Of a DNA stretch of 64,000 bases, positions 51,938 through 60,951 are shown one piece after another. A program made the translations under genes and the position numbers. Location: assembly GCF_003236175.1 (NCBI RefSeq), contig NZ_QKTW01000006.1, positions 194,239-258,238 on the forward strand. Reading direction: 5' to 3'. Under the pieces are notes generated by a model that saw nothing but the letters and a program-made list of their open reading frames with translations, was not told the origin of the DNA and did not search any database. This stretch comes from Taibaiella soli (GTDB lineage Bacteria; Bacteroidota; Bacteroidia; Chitinophagales; Chitinophagaceae). Every line of letters starts with the position of its first letter. The stretch's first letter is position 1.

Positions 51938-52984
51938 CTATTTGGGTTTGTACTTCGACTCTTGCAAAATCTTCTGTGCGTCGTCTTTTTGCGCGAGCAT
52001 TTTATCCATCGTCAGGTCGGGATGCTGCTCCATATAAGCGCTAACGATTTTATACCCGAGCCATGTACCTATATTTCCAGGACTTTCAGAAGGCATACCT
52101 GTCGAATTCGGACCATCGTTTACATAACGCACAATTTTCTGCCAATTGGTTTCGTACATCAGATTTTGCGTCAGGAAGAAATTATAAACATCCGCTTCGC
52201 TTTTGTTGCACCACTCCATTTGTTTTCCGGTGTAGCCAAAACGCAAAGTATCATCTGCAAAAGGCATTACTCTTTCCAGAAAATATTGTTGCTTACCGCG
52301 CTGAATCATCAAATCAAGCAAGTTCTTGCCTTCCATTACAAACGGATGATCATTGTAATAAATAGCTGACATCACATTCACAGCAACATATTGCGGCAGC
52401 AAATGCTGGGTTACATAAGCTGGAATGCCCACCGAAGCATAATACGGATATTTCGGCCCCAGGTACATATCCAGACCGATGCCTACTACATCATTATAGG
52501 TGATCGCACTCCAGTTATTAAGCCCGGAAGTGAAATACACCACCTTTGGAATCTTAAATGCCGGATAATAATGTTTCATGTATTTGAACGAATTCGTCAG
52601 ATCGCCGTCTATAACTTTCGTATCAGGAAAATGTTTATTGACTGTATCGAACAGGCCGCGGTAATCTTTGTAGGTCAGAAAAGTTTTTAATCCATCAGAA
52701 ATACCGCCATTGGTATCCGTATAATTTCCACGAATACTAAAGCCCATGAGCGTATCCAGATAAAAATTCAGGAAGTCCGGGTATTTGGCATCCAGACCTT
52801 TCAGGCCGGCAGCCAAATTATTGGTATCGAGCTGCTGCAGATCACGGTCCAGTCGTCTTGTGTTGAGATCCACCTTAATATTGGAAACATCCGGAGCTTT
52901 TTTCCCGCCATTACACGCCGCAAAAATGGTGGCGATGCCGAGTAAACCGGTTGTGATATATTGCTTCAGCCTTTTAACTGCCAT
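51938..52984 (-). CDS. gldB: Gliding motility lipoprotein GldB
   Basis: 348 residues with lipoprotein signal (ITTGLLGIATIFAACNGGKK, lipobox AAC, Cys24). Seen: VDLNTRRLDRDLQQLDTNNLAAGLKGLDAKYPDFLNFYLDTLMGF, VVYFTSGLNNWSAITYNDVVGIGLDMYLGPKYPYYASVGIPAYVTQHLLPQYVAVNVMSAIYYND, and C-terminal GNIGTWLGYKIVSAYMEQHPDLTMDKMLAQKDDAQKILQESKYKP, the full GldB plan. In flavobacteria GldB is required for gliding and T9SS stability. The divergent neighbour nadE is a recurrent gldB companion in the phylum. A TATTTTTG -7 element lies at 53011-53018 on the minus strand. Confidence 0.92.
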   Translation of the reverse strand: MAVKRLKQYITTGLLGIATIFAACNGGKKAPDVSNIKVDLNTRRLDRDLQQLDTNNLAAGLKGLDAKYPDFLNFYLDTLMGFSIRGNYTDTNGGISDGLKTFLTYKDYRGLFDTVNKHFPDTKVIDGDLTNSFKYMKHYYPAFKIPKVVYFTSGLNNWSAITYNDVVGIGLDMYLGPKYPYYASVGIPAYVTQHLLPQYVAVNVMSAIYYNDHPFVMEGKNLLDLMIQRGKQQYFLERVMPFADDTLRFGYTGKQMEWCNKSEADVYNFFLTQNLMYETNWQKIVRYVNDGPNSTGMPSESPGNIGTWLGYKIVSAYMEQHPDLTMDKMLAQKDDAQKILQESKYKPK

Positions 52985-53079
52985 TATTCTGATTTTAAAA
53001 ATTTGCCAGACAAAAATAATAAGCCAAGATTAATGAAGACTGGTAATTTTACAGCGTTAAAAGAGGTTATACAGATCGT

Positions 53080-54762
53080 ATGAAAATATTTCTCGCGCAA
53101 CAGAACTATCATATAGGCAATTTCGAAGCGAATACCGAAAAGATCATCCGGGCAATAAAAGAAGCCAAACAACAGAATGGAGATCTCATCGTTTTCTCCG
53201 AGCTCTCCGTTTGCGGCTATCCTCCGCGCGATTTTCTCGAGTTCAATGATTTTATAGAAACATCGAAAGCGGCCATCGATAAGATCCGTGAAGAAGCGGA
53301 TACGATTGCCGTGTTGGTTGGAGGCCCGTCCAGAAACCCAAGAATAGAAGGTAAAGATCTGTTCAACGCTGCTTTTTTCCTCTACGAAAAAGAAATCAAA
53401 CAGATTGTTCATAAAACACTGCTGCCAACCTACGATATTTTTGATGAATACCGCTATTTCGAACCAGCGTACGACTGGCAAGTAGTGGAATTCAAAGGAA
53501 AGAAACTCGCGGTAACGATCTGTGAAGATATCTGGAATCTTGGCGATGATCCGCTATATCGCATTTGCCCGATGGATATGCTTATGGATCAAAAGCCGGA
53601 CATCATGATCAATCTGAGCGCTTCTCCGTTTGATTATGTACATGCCGACGGCCGCAAAGGAATTGTGAAGCAGAATGTCGCGAAATACAGTATTCCAATG
53701 GTGTACTGCAATGCCATTGGTTCGCAAACAGAAATCGTTTTTGATGGTGGCTCACTGGTAATGACCAAAGACCAGGATCTGGTTTTGGAAATGCCTTATT
53801 TCGAAGAATCGATGCAATGCATTCACTGGAACGAAGATGGAGGTTTTGAAGAAAACGTAGTGCGTAAAGCTGCAGATGTGCCATTAGTCCCACTCACGCC
53901 AAATCAGTTCGACAGCGAAAAAGGAATTGAAAAAATACACCAGGCACTACTTACAGGCATTCGTGATTATTTCGGGAAAATGGGCTTTACCAAAGCGATT
54001 GTTGCATCTTCCGGTGGTATAGATAGCGCAGTAGTATTGGCTTTGGCCTGCGAAGCACTGGGTGCGGAAAATGTACGCGCGTTGCTTATGCCATCGCAGT
54101 TTTCAACAGACCACTCTGTGGATGATGCCGTACAACTTTCTAAAAACCTCGACAATCATTACGACATCCTGCCGATCAAAGATATCTTCGATACTTACGA
54201 AAAAACACTGGAACCTGTGTTTGCCGGCTTGCCATTTAACGTAGCAGAAGAAAATCTCCAATCGCGCATCAGAGGTGCGCTGGTAATGGCTTTGAGCAAT
54301 AAATTCGGTTCTATTTTGCTGAATACTTCCAACAAAAGTGAACTTTCAACCGGCTATGGAACACTTTACGGCGACATGGCCGGCGGATTAGGCGTACTGG
54401 GCGATCTGTACAAAATGCAGGTTTATGCATTAGCGCGCTACATTAATCGTAATGGCGAAATCATTCCGCAGAATATCATAGATAAAGCACCAAGCGCAGA
54501 ATTACGCCCGGGTCAGAAAGACAGCGACAGCTTACCTGATTACGCAGTGTTAGATGCTGTTTTATATCAATACATTGAACGTCGTCAGGGACCAAACGAA
54601 ATCATCGCACAAGGTTTCGATCCAGCAGTAGTGCATCGCGCATTAAAGCTGACGAATATGAATGAATACAAACGCAACCAGTTCTGCCCGATCATTCGTG
54701 TATCGCCGAAAGCATTTGGTGTAGGAAGAAGAGTGCCAATTGTGGGGAAATATTTAGCGTAA
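53080..54762 (+). CDS. nadE: Glutamine-dependent NAD+ synthetase
   Basis: Amidates NaAD to NAD+ using ammonia from glutamine. 560 residues in two domains. N-terminal nitrilase-type glutaminase with the triad Glu41 (FSELSVCGYPPRD), Lys112 (HKTLLPTYDIFDEYRYF) and Cys148 (VTICEDIW); C-terminal ATP pyrophosphatase synthetase (about 290-560) with IVASSGGIDSAVVLALACEALG (P-loop), LLNTSNKSELSTGYGTLYGDMAGG and KAPSAELRPGQKDSDSLPDY. Divergent from gldB, with 95 bp between the starts; terminator follows. Confidence 0.96.
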   Translation: MKIFLAQQNYHIGNFEANTEKIIRAIKEAKQQNGDLIVFSELSVCGYPPRDFLEFNDFIETSKAAIDKIREEADTIAVLVGGPSRNPRIEGKDLFNAAFFLYEKEIKQIVHKTLLPTYDIFDEYRYFEPAYDWQVVEFKGKKLAVTICEDIWNLGDDPLYRICPMDMLMDQKPDIMINLSASPFDYVHADGRKGIVKQNVAKYSIPMVYCNAIGSQTEIVFDGGSLVMTKDQDLVLEMPYFEESMQCIHWNEDGGFEENVVRKAADVPLVPLTPNQFDSEKGIEKIHQALLTGIRDYFGKMGFTKAIVASSGGIDSAVVLALACEALGAENVRALLMPSQFSTDHSVDDAVQLSKNLDNHYDILPIKDIFDTYEKTLEPVFAGLPFNVAEENLQSRIRGALVMALSNKFGSILLNTSNKSELSTGYGTLYGDMAGGLGVLGDLYKMQVYALARYINRNGEIIPQNIIDKAPSAELRPGQKDSDSLPDYAVLDAVLYQYIERRQGPNEIIAQGFDPAVVHRALKLTNMNEYKRNQFCPIIRVSPKAFGVGRRVPIVGKYLA

Positions 54763-54776
54763 AAAACAATATAACA

Positions 54777-54801
54777 AACGGGCGACTTAGGGTCGCCCGT
54801 T
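54777..54801 (+). terminator. Terminator after nadE
   Basis: Perfect stem AACGGGCGAC / GTCGCCCGTT with loop TTAGG, 14 nt after the stop; symmetrical, so it may also stop leftward parE transcription. Confidence 0.85.
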
Positions 54802-54852
54802 CTAATTTATTCGATGAATACCGCTATCCCTGATTGTTCTGTCCAAGAATGC

Positions 54853-55152
54853 TCAATCATCTAAACGATTTTCAATCTGCATTCTTTCATGTAGAATTCT
54901 TACTATTTCGATACTACTCTGCTTCTCCATATATCGGTAGAATATTAAGTGCGATTTAACTTTTGAGCAACGATAGTTCTTGCGGATATGGCCTAAGTCC
55001 TTTCCAGAATTCGGATAATCTGCTAAATACTCAATCTCATCAAAAATTAAATTAGCATACCGATCAGCCTGTTCCACTGACCAATTCTCAAAAGTGTAAA
55101 GCCAAATATTTTCAATATCATCCAAAGCCTTGACACTAATTTTATAATTCAT
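54853..55152 (-). CDS. parE: ParE/RelE-type toxin
   Basis: 99 residues from the ATG at 55152 (MNYKISVKALDDIENIWLYTFENW). Fold features: ADRYANLIFDEIEYLADYPNSGKDLGHIRKNYRCSKVKSHLIFYRYMEKQSSIEIVRILHERM, i.e. two helices then a four-strand sheet with the SHLIFYRY and IVRILHxRM strands of ParE toxins, which act on DNA gyrase. It overlaps the antitoxin gene by 11 bp. Intact and probably active. Confidence 0.9.
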   Translation of the reverse strand: MNYKISVKALDDIENIWLYTFENWSVEQADRYANLIFDEIEYLADYPNSGKDLGHIRKNYRCSKVKSHLIFYRYMEKQSSIEIVRILHERMQIENRLDD

Positions 55153-55396
55153 CTGCCGAATATTTCCTGTGGAAATCTTTAATGATTTTTTTACGATCAA
55201 TTTTTGAAACAAACTCAGATTTTTCGCCTTTTTTAAGTTCTTTCACGAGTTCACTTTTTTGAATTTCCTCCTCCTCAAAAAGTCGTAATGCTGCCCTGAC
55301 AACCTCGCTGGCTGATGAAAAACGGCCACTTTGGATTTGATGATTAATAAAATTATCAAAGTGATCGCCCAAAAGAATTGAAGTATTTTTTGCCAT
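55142..55396 (-). CDS. parD: ParD-type antitoxin
   Basis: 84 residues. N-terminal ribbon-helix-helix (TSILLGDHFDNFINHQIQSGRFSSASEVVRAALRLFEEEE, with the family phrase GRFSSASEVVRAALRLFEE) followed by a charged C-terminal arm that wraps the toxin. Precedes and overlaps parE. Its promoter carries a perfect small palindrome between the -33 and -7 elements, as expected for autorepression by this protein. Confidence 0.9.
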   Translation of the reverse strand: MAKNTSILLGDHFDNFINHQIQSGRFSSASEVVRAALRLFEEEEIQKSELVKELKKGEKSEFVSKIDRKKIIKDFHRKYSADEL

Positions 55397-55414
55397 TATT
55401 TGAAAACCTTATCT

Positions 55415-55447
55415 CAAATATACCAATTCTTGGTACACTCAACAAAA
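55415..55447 (-). promoter_or_regulatory. parDE promoter with embedded operator
   Basis: Minus strand TTTTG (55443-55447), 20-nt spacer, TATATTTG (55415-55422), an exact -7 element. TACCAA-ttc-TTGGTA (55421-55435 on the plus strand) is a perfect 6-3-6 palindrome in the spacer overlapping the -7 element: a likely ParD operator. Confidence 0.7.
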
Positions 55448-55524
55448 TCAAAATTATAATCTATCTAACACGACGATCACACAACCCACCAAATCCCTTA
55501 CCTTACACTTAAATAAAATCACCT

Positions 55525-56136
55525 ATGTTCAAGAAAATCCTTGCCGCGTCGCTGATCGGCTTCACTACCCTGACTTCATTTACGCCTGCAAAGCAAAAAA
55601 TCCGTCTTGTGATTGATGCTTCACATGGTAATGATAAAACAGGTACTGTATCGAAAGACGACCAATGGGAAAGCATGCTCGCGCTGCAATTTGCCCAAGC
55701 CCTGGAAAAAGTGGCAAAAAATCACGGCATGGAAGTGGTAATGGAACGCGTTTCTGATGGTGCGTACAAAACTATGGGTGATCGTGCACCGATGCCGATT
55801 CCTTCAGAAGATAGAAAAACTTATTTCATTTCGTTTCATGTAAACAATTCGGAGAAAGATAAAAATCTACGCGGAGCCGAGCTGAAATACGACGCAACCA
55901 ATCATTTTGCCGAAGAATCTGCGATTTTAGCCAAGAATATCAAGAAAAATATGGCACCTTTTGCAGATCCCAAAGTGGACAACAAAGAAAATCTGATGGT
56001 ACTACATAATAACACCGTTCCGGCTGTAGCTGTAATTCCCGGCTACATGAGCAATACCGAAGAAATGAAACGAATGAAAGATCCGACGTTTCAAACCAAA
56101 CTGGCAAATGCTATAGTCACATCAATCGAAGAATAA
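55525..56136 (+). CDS. Secreted N-acetylmuramoyl-L-alanine amidase-like protein
   Basis: 203 residues with an N-terminal export signal (MFKKILAASLIGFTTLTSFTPA). The Amidase_3 zinc pattern is visible: His in VIDASHGNDKTG, a glutamate in DQWESMLALQFAQALEK, and His in FISFHVNNSEKDKN; C-terminal VPAVAVIPGYMSNTEEMKRMKDPTFQTKLANAIVTSIEE closes the fold. SHGN replaces the usual GHGG, and the final catalytic glutamate position (usually in EPGFxSN or similar; here GYMSNTEE) is shifted, so activity is probable but not certain. Cleaves the sugar-peptide bond of murein in active members. Confidence 0.8.
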   Translation: MFKKILAASLIGFTTLTSFTPAKQKIRLVIDASHGNDKTGTVSKDDQWESMLALQFAQALEKVAKNHGMEVVMERVSDGAYKTMGDRAPMPIPSEDRKTYFISFHVNNSEKDKNLRGAELKYDATNHFAEESAILAKNIKKNMAPFADPKVDNKENLMVLHNNTVPAVAVIPGYMSNTEEMKRMKDPTFQTKLANAIVTSIEE

Positions 56137-56182
56137 TTTTTAGAAATGTGTAATGTAGGAATGTAAAAATGTGATGATGAAT

Positions 56183-56218
56183 GCGAGTAATGTGGAGAAT
56201 GTGATTAATGTCCAATAT
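56183..56218. repeat. Period-9 array
   Basis: Four nonamers GCGAGTAAT, GTGGAGAAT, GTGATTAAT, GTCCAATAT; on the minus strand these are the ACATTAATC-type units seen at 23162 and 23761. Looser 7-9-nt units run from 56144. Confidence 0.72.
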
Positions 56219-56258
56219 GATGTCCTACAATCTGAAAATGCCCATTTATTAGAGGGAA

Positions 56259-56303
56259 GGAAAAAGTCTCACTGCGTTGTAGCGACGTTGTGAGACTTTT
56301 TCC
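56259..56303. terminator. Bidirectional terminator between convergent genes
   Basis: Perfect 14-bp arms GGAAAAAGTCTCAC / GTGAGACTTTTTCC between the amidase gene and the leftward HPF gene; T-runs in both directions. Confidence 0.9.
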
Positions 56304-56322
56304 ATTAATAGCATGCTTAAAC

Positions 56323-56640
56323 TTAATTCTGTTTTGCCTTTTTCTGTTCGAGTTGTTTAATGAGTTTTTCCGTTACGGAACGGATCAACGGATCGAAATG
56401 TTCACCTGCATCATCAGCAAAAGCATCTTCGCCAGGTACGCCTACTCTGATGCGAACCGTTTTGGAGTTGACCGGATGCGGTTCGTCTTTCATATACACA
56501 TCCACGAAATTAATATCACGTGTGTGTCGTGACATTTTATCGATCGCTTCGTGAATAACCTCCTTGGTATTTTCTGAGATATCGATGTCTACTGCCTGGA
56601 CATCCAACTTTACACCGTTGTAGTTTTCTGTGTAAACCAT
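56323..56640 (-). CDS. hpf: Short ribosome hibernation factor, HPF/RaiA family
   Basis: 105 residues. Fold and motif: DVQAVDIDISENTKEVIHEAIDKMSRHTRDINFVDVYMKDEPHPVNSKTVRIRVGVPGEDAFADDAGEHFDPLIRSVTEKLIKQLEQKKAKQ, the beta-alpha-beta-beta-beta-alpha plan of short HPF/RaiA proteins that block the ribosomal A and P sites in stationary phase. The usual strand ending in E-A and the basic C-terminal tail are both present. No long-HPF dimerisation domain. Sequence between strands is more divergent than in gammaproteobacteria, so the exact role (HPF or RaiA) is not assigned. Confidence 0.82.
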   Translation of the reverse strand: MVYTENYNGVKLDVQAVDIDISENTKEVIHEAIDKMSRHTRDINFVDVYMKDEPHPVNSKTVRIRVGVPGEDAFADDAGEHFDPLIRSVTEKLIKQLEQKKAKQN

Positions 56641-57048
56641 AGGTTTTGTTTTATTAGATGATTGGATATATGCTTATTCAAACAACTGAATATATGAATT
56701 TTCATCCATAATTATCTATAGATGTTAGATAAACTTATGGCACTGGATTTATTGCACATTGTGTATTTCATTATTCATTCAGCTCTAAAATTCGTCGCAG
56801 ACGACTATTTCCTGCATAAAAAAAACCGCTTATCTATACCTGTAAGCCGTTCCAAAACACTTAATAAAATAAGAAAATATTTACAGATTATTGTTCCAGA
56901 TAGACAAAATAAATTATCCACATTCCTGTGAGTAATTAAACTATTTGGTTCCATGTTTCGGTGATACTTTTGAACCACTGAGCAGGAAAATCAGCTCCGT
57001 TCAGTACCTCACAAGAAAGAGTTTTCAGAACAAAATAAAAGCACCGAA
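56641..57048. other. 408-bp divergent control region between hpf and nrdB
   Basis: No credible gene (a 69-codon open frame at 56722 lacks protein features). Seen: TTATCTA (56712-56718) inverted as TAGATAA (56726-56732); a perfect DnaA box TTATCCACA (56914-56922); the nrdB promoter (56944-56972). No NrdR-box palindrome was recognised. Confidence 0.65.
56944..56972 (+). promoter_or_regulatory. nrdB promoter with upstream DnaA box
   Basis: TTTG (56944-56947), 17-nt spacer, TACTTTTG (56965-56972), exact Bacteroidetes consensus; predicted 5' leader about 70 nt. A consensus DnaA box lies 22 nt upstream of the -33 element. Confidence 0.7.
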
Positions 57049-58020
57049 ATGAACGTCGAAAACGAACTGTTGCTCAGAGAAAACAAAGAACGCTTTGTTT
57101 TATTGCCGATCAATTATCCCAAAGTATGGGAAATGTATAAAAAACATGAAGCCAGCTTCTGGACTGCCGAAGAAATTGATCTGGGCGCAGATGCTAAAGA
57201 TTGGGCATCTATGAACGACGGCGAACGTCACTTCATTTCGCACGTGCTGGCATTTTTCGCTGCCAGTGATGGTATCGTAAACGAAAACCTTGCTGTTAAC
57301 TTCATGAGCGAAGTGCAGCTTCCGGAAGCTCGTTGTTTCTACGGTTTCCAGATCATGATGGAAAATATCCATTCTGAAACTTATGCATTGCTCATTGACA
57401 CTTATATCAAAGATCCGGTTGAGAAAAACCGTCTGTTCCACGCTATCGACACCGTACCTGCTGTAGCGAAAAAAGCGGAATGGGCACTTCGCTGGATCGA
57501 AGGCGGAAATTTTGCAGAACGTCTTGTTGCTTTTGCAGCAGTGGAAGGTATCTTCTTTAGCGGTAGCTTCTGCTCTATCTTCTGGCTCAAGAAACGTGGA
57601 CTGATGCCAGGCCTTACTTTCAGTAACGAACTTATCAGCCGTGACGAAGGATTGCATTGCGAGTTTGCTTGTCTGCTGTATAGCATGCTCTCCCAAAAAC
57701 TCACTCAGGAACAGGTTTACCACATCATCGGTGACGCCGTTACTATCGAGAAAGAATTTATCACAGAAGCGCTGCCCGTTGACCTGATCGGTATGAACGC
57801 AAAACTGATGAGCCAATACATCGAATTCGTTGCGGATCGCTGGTTGGCAGAACTCGGTTACGAAAAAATGTTCAACGTAGCCAACCCATTCGACTTTATG
57901 GAAATGATCTCCCTGCAAGGCAAAACGAATTTCTTCGAAAAGCGTGTAGGTGATTACCAAAAAGCCGGTGTACTCTCTTCAAAAGAATCACAGACATTCT
58001 CTCTGGAAGAAGACTTTTAA
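57049..58020 (+). CDS. nrdB: Class Ia ribonucleotide reductase small subunit
   Basis: Carries the diiron-tyrosyl radical cofactor used to reduce ribonucleoside diphosphates. 323 residues. Seen: [12 protein letters not shown] (first metal ligand Asp44), [29 protein letters not shown] with Glu105, His108 and the radical Tyr112, then [47 protein letters not shown] with the second set of ligands. The C-terminal FSLEEDF is the docking tail for NrdA. A heptamer array begins a few bases after the stop. Confidence 0.96.
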   Translation: MNVENELLLRENKERFVLLPINYPKVWEMYKKHEASFWTAEEIDLGADAKDWASMNDGERHFISHVLAFFAASDGIVNENLAVNFMSEVQLPEARCFYGFQIMMENIHSETYALLIDTYIKDPVEKNRLFHAIDTVPAVAKKAEWALRWIEGGNFAERLVAFAAVEGIFFSGSFCSIFWLKKRGLMPGLTFSNELISRDEGLHCEFACLLYSMLSQKLTQEQVYHIIGDAVTIEKEFITEALPVDLIGMNAKLMSQYIEFVADRWLAELGYEKMFNVANPFDFMEMISLQGKTNFFEKRVGDYQKAGVLSSKESQTFSLEEDF

Positions 58021-58026
58021 TTATTT

Positions 58027-58259
58027 GAGATTGGTAATTGGTGATTTGAGATTGGCCGAAATCATTTGAAATTGATGATTGGTAATTGACGATTGACCAA
58101 ACGCGTTGGATAAGCACCCAATACGGGTCATTGCGAGAAGGCACGACGTGGCAAACTGATTTCACGAAATAGACATTCACAACTCGACTATCACTGACAA
58201 CCAAACAAAAACAACGACTACCCAACTAATAAATCATAACTAATAACTCATAACTGAAT
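58027..58259. repeat. nrdB-nrdA gap: two period-7 arrays and a degenerate dispersed module
   Basis: 58027-58099: GAGATTG, GTAATTG, GTGATTT and related, then TTGATGA, TTGACGA, TTGACCA. 58130-58175: degenerate copy of the CATTGCGAG ... CAAACTGATTTCACG module seen three times at 26 kb. 58232-58259: AATCATA, ACTAATA, ACTCATA, ACTGAAT ending 5 nt before the nrdA GTG. Confidence 0.85.
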
Positions 58260-58264
58260 ATATC

Positions 58265-60640
58265 GTGTTTGTTATAAAAAGAAATGGAAAGAAAGAATCA
58301 GTGAAGTTTGACAAGATCACGGCGCGGATCGAAAAATTGTCATACAGCCTGAGTCCGCTCGTTGACGCGATCGATGTAGCGAAAAAAGTAATCGAAGGTA
58401 TCTACGACGGCGTTACTACAGCCGAACTGGATAGCCTTGCTGCGGAAACTGCCGCTTCGCTCACTACAAAACATCCGGATTACGCTTTGCTGGCATCACG
58501 CATCGCTATATCCAACCTGCATAAAAACACAACCAAATCATTTTCTGAAACCATGCAGAAAATGTATGATTACGTAGATCAGGCAAGCGGTAAAAAAGCA
58601 CCATTGCTGGCTGACGATATTTACGAAATCATCATGGCGAACGCCGAACTCCTCGATTCAAGCATCGTGTACGATCGCGATTTCGGTTTCGACTACTTCG
58701 GTTTCAAAACACTGGAAAAATCATACCTGCTGAAGCTCGACGGCAAAATCGCAGAGCGCCCGCAGCACATGTATATGCGTGTGGCCATCGGTATTCACAG
58801 AGATGATATCGACGCTGCCATCAAGACTTACAATCTGATGAGCGAACGCTGGTTTACACACGCTACACCAACATTGTTTAACGCTGGTACACCAAAAGCA
58901 CAGATGTCCTCATGCTTCCTGCTGGCTATGCAAGACGACAGCATTGATGGTATCTACGATACGTTGAAGCAAACTGCGAAAATTTCGCAGAGCGCCGGTG
59001 GTATTGGTCTGGCTATCCACAATGTACGTGCTACAGGTTCATATATCAGCGGCACTAACGGTACCAGCAACGGTATCATCCCAATGCTGCGCGTATTCAA
59101 CGATACTGCACGTTATGTAGATCAGGGCGGTGGTAAACGTAAAGGCGCATTCGCAATCTATCTCGAGCCTTGGCACGCAGATGTGTTCGAATTCCTCGAT
59201 CTCCGCAAAAACCACGGTAAAGAAGAACTTCGCGCACGCGATCTGTTCTACGCTTTATGGATCTGCGATCTGTTTATGCAGCGTGTAGAAGAAAACGGCG
59301 ACTGGAGCCTGTTCTGTCCGCACGAAGCACCAGGTTTGCACGAATGTTGGGGTGAAGAATTTGAAAAACTGTACACACATTACGAAAAAGAAGGTAAAGC
59401 TCGTCGTGTAGTTAAAGCACAGGATCTGTGGTTTGCGATCATCGATGCACAAATCGAAACGGGTACGCCTTATCTGCTTTATAAAGACGCTGCCAACCGC
59501 AAGTCAAACCAGCAAAACCTCGGTACCATTAAGAGCTCTAACCTCTGTACTGAAATCATCGAATACACCAGCAAAGACGAAGTTGCGGTTTGTAACCTCG
59601 CTTCGCTCGCATTGCCACGTTTTGTAATCGATGGTAAATTTGACCACAACAAACTGTATGAAGTGACTTATGAGGCTACGAAAAACCTTAATAAGATCAT
59701 TGATTATAATTTCTACCCGGTAGATGAAGCACGCAATTCCAATATGCGCCACCGTCCAATCGGTCTCGGTGTACAAGGTTTGGCAGATGTATTCATCCTG
59801 CTGCGTCTTCCATTCGAAAGCGATCTCGCGAAAATGGTCAACAAAGAGATCTTCGAAACGATCTATTTCGCGGCTATGACTGCAAGTAAAGACCTCGCTG
59901 TCGAACAAGGTTACTACGAAACATTCCCTGGCTCTCCACTTTCAAAAGGACAATTCCAGTTTGATCTGTGGAATGTAACACCAGCCAGCAACCGCTGGGA
60001 TTGGGAAACACTCCGCAAAGATGTAATCAAACACGGTGTGCGCAACTCATTGCTCGTTGCACCGATGCCAACTGCATCTACATCACAAATCCTCGGTAAC
60101 AACGAGTGTTTCGAACCATATACTTCCAACATCTATACACGTCGTGTATTGAGCGGTGAATTTGTCGTGGTAAACAAACACCTCCTGAAAGACCTCGTAC
60201 AGCTCGGTTTGTGGAACAATGACATGAAAAACATGATCATCGCTGCAAACGGTTCTATCCAGAATATCGACGCAATTCCAGCAGATATTAAAGAACTGTA
60301 CAAAACAGTTTGGGAAATCAAACAACGTAACCTGATCGATATGGCTGCTGACCGCGGCGCTTATATCTGTCAGTCTCAATCACTCAACCTGTTTGTAGAC
60401 AGTCCGTCTTCAGGCAAACTGACTTCTATGCACTTCCACGCATGGAAAAAAGGTCTCAAAACCGGCATGTACTATCTCCGCACACAAGCTGCAGCACAAG
60501 CTGTTCAGTTTACAGTAGAGAAACAAGGCGGCCGTTCCATGGACCCAGTAATTCCAACTGCTACAGGCGTATCCAACGATGAAGATTTCGTAGGACCGGT
60601 TTGTACTATGGAAGAAGGTTGCGTAACATGTAGCGCATAA
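58265..60640 (+). CDS. nrdA: Class Ia ribonucleotide reductase large subunit; GTG start
   Basis: 791 residues. N-terminal ATP cone (about 1-95, [27 protein letters not shown]) for overall activity control; active-site Cys217 in [17 protein letters not shown], the NxCxE triad in [11 protein letters not shown], the partner cysteine in [12 protein letters not shown], and the radical-transfer tyrosines near the end ([12 protein letters not shown]). The C-terminal [13 protein letters not shown] carries the mobile cysteine pair that is reduced by thioredoxin. Start is GTG at 58265, right after a heptamer array; an ATG only occurs inside the ATP cone. Order nrdB then nrdA is reversed from E. coli. 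Confidence 0.96.
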   Translation: MFVIKRNGKKESVKFDKITARIEKLSYSLSPLVDAIDVAKKVIEGIYDGVTTAELDSLAAETAASLTTKHPDYALLASRIAISNLHKNTTKSFSETMQKMYDYVDQASGKKAPLLADDIYEIIMANAELLDSSIVYDRDFGFDYFGFKTLEKSYLLKLDGKIAERPQHMYMRVAIGIHRDDIDAAIKTYNLMSERWFTHATPTLFNAGTPKAQMSSCFLLAMQDDSIDGIYDTLKQTAKISQSAGGIGLAIHNVRATGSYISGTNGTSNGIIPMLRVFNDTARYVDQGGGKRKGAFAIYLEPWHADVFEFLDLRKNHGKEELRARDLFYALWICDLFMQRVEENGDWSLFCPHEAPGLHECWGEEFEKLYTHYEKEGKARRVVKAQDLWFAIIDAQIETGTPYLLYKDAANRKSNQQNLGTIKSSNLCTEIIEYTSKDEVAVCNLASLALPRFVIDGKFDHNKLYEVTYEATKNLNKIIDYNFYPVDEARNSNMRHRPIGLGVQGLADVFILLRLPFESDLAKMVNKEIFETIYFAAMTASKDLAVEQGYYETFPGSPLSKGQFQFDLWNVTPASNRWDWETLRKDVIKHGVRNSLLVAPMPTASTSQILGNNECFEPYTSNIYTRRVLSGEFVVVNKHLLKDLVQLGLWNNDMKNMIIAANGSIQNIDAIPADIKELYKTVWEIKQRNLIDMAADRGAYICQSQSLNLFVDSPSSGKLTSMHFHAWKKGLKTGMYYLRTQAAAQAVQFTVEKQGGRSMDPVIPTATGVSNDEDFVGPVCTMEEGCVTCSA

Positions 60641-60741
60641 ATTTTCGGGGCGTCAACAACATCACGCTATCAAACAGCAGTGGCGTTGGCACCGTTCAAG
60701 TTCCGGAAAACCATCAGACTTTTCTCTTATTAACCAATATG

Positions 60742-60773
60742 AAAGGTTGTCCTCTACAGGGGCAACCTTTTTT
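60742..60773 (+). terminator. Terminator after nrdA
   Basis: Stem AAAGGTTG / CAACCTTT with a 13-base interior, followed by TTT; 101 nt after the nrdA stop. Confidence 0.75.
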
Positions 60774-60907
60774 GTTTGTGATTTTTTCTCGCGGCGGCAC
60801 AAAGACACAGTCACTCGCGTTTGTCATCTGACGAAGGAAGAGTCCCGCGTAATTTGGATTTACTCACGTTGGAAGTCTCATCCTTCGGAGGAGCTAGAAG
60901 AGGCAAA

Positions 60908-60931
60908 AAAGGCTGCGCAAGCGCAGCCTTT
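60908..60931 (-). terminator. Terminator after mrp
   Basis: Perfect stem AAAGGCTGCGC / GCGCAGCCTTT with AA loop; leftward it ends in TTTTTT. Confidence 0.85.
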
Positions 60932-60951
60932 CTATTATTTTTATTTTTCGG

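Noticed and set aside
53443..54827. 15-nt match GATGAATACCGCTAT inside nadE and after its terminator
   Set aside because: One or two exact 15-mer repeats are expected by chance in a window this long.
56722..56931. 69-codon open frame between hpf and nrdB
   Set aside because: It covers the palindrome and DnaA box of a control region and ends just before the promoter; no protein-like features.
57100..57960. 286-codon open frame antisense to nrdB
   Set aside because: Mirror of the conserved nrdB codon pattern; no homology-like motifs.
60681..60698. TTGGCAC in the repeated 18-mer as a sigma-54 -24 element
   Set aside because: The required TTGC -12 element at the correct spacing is missing at both copies.
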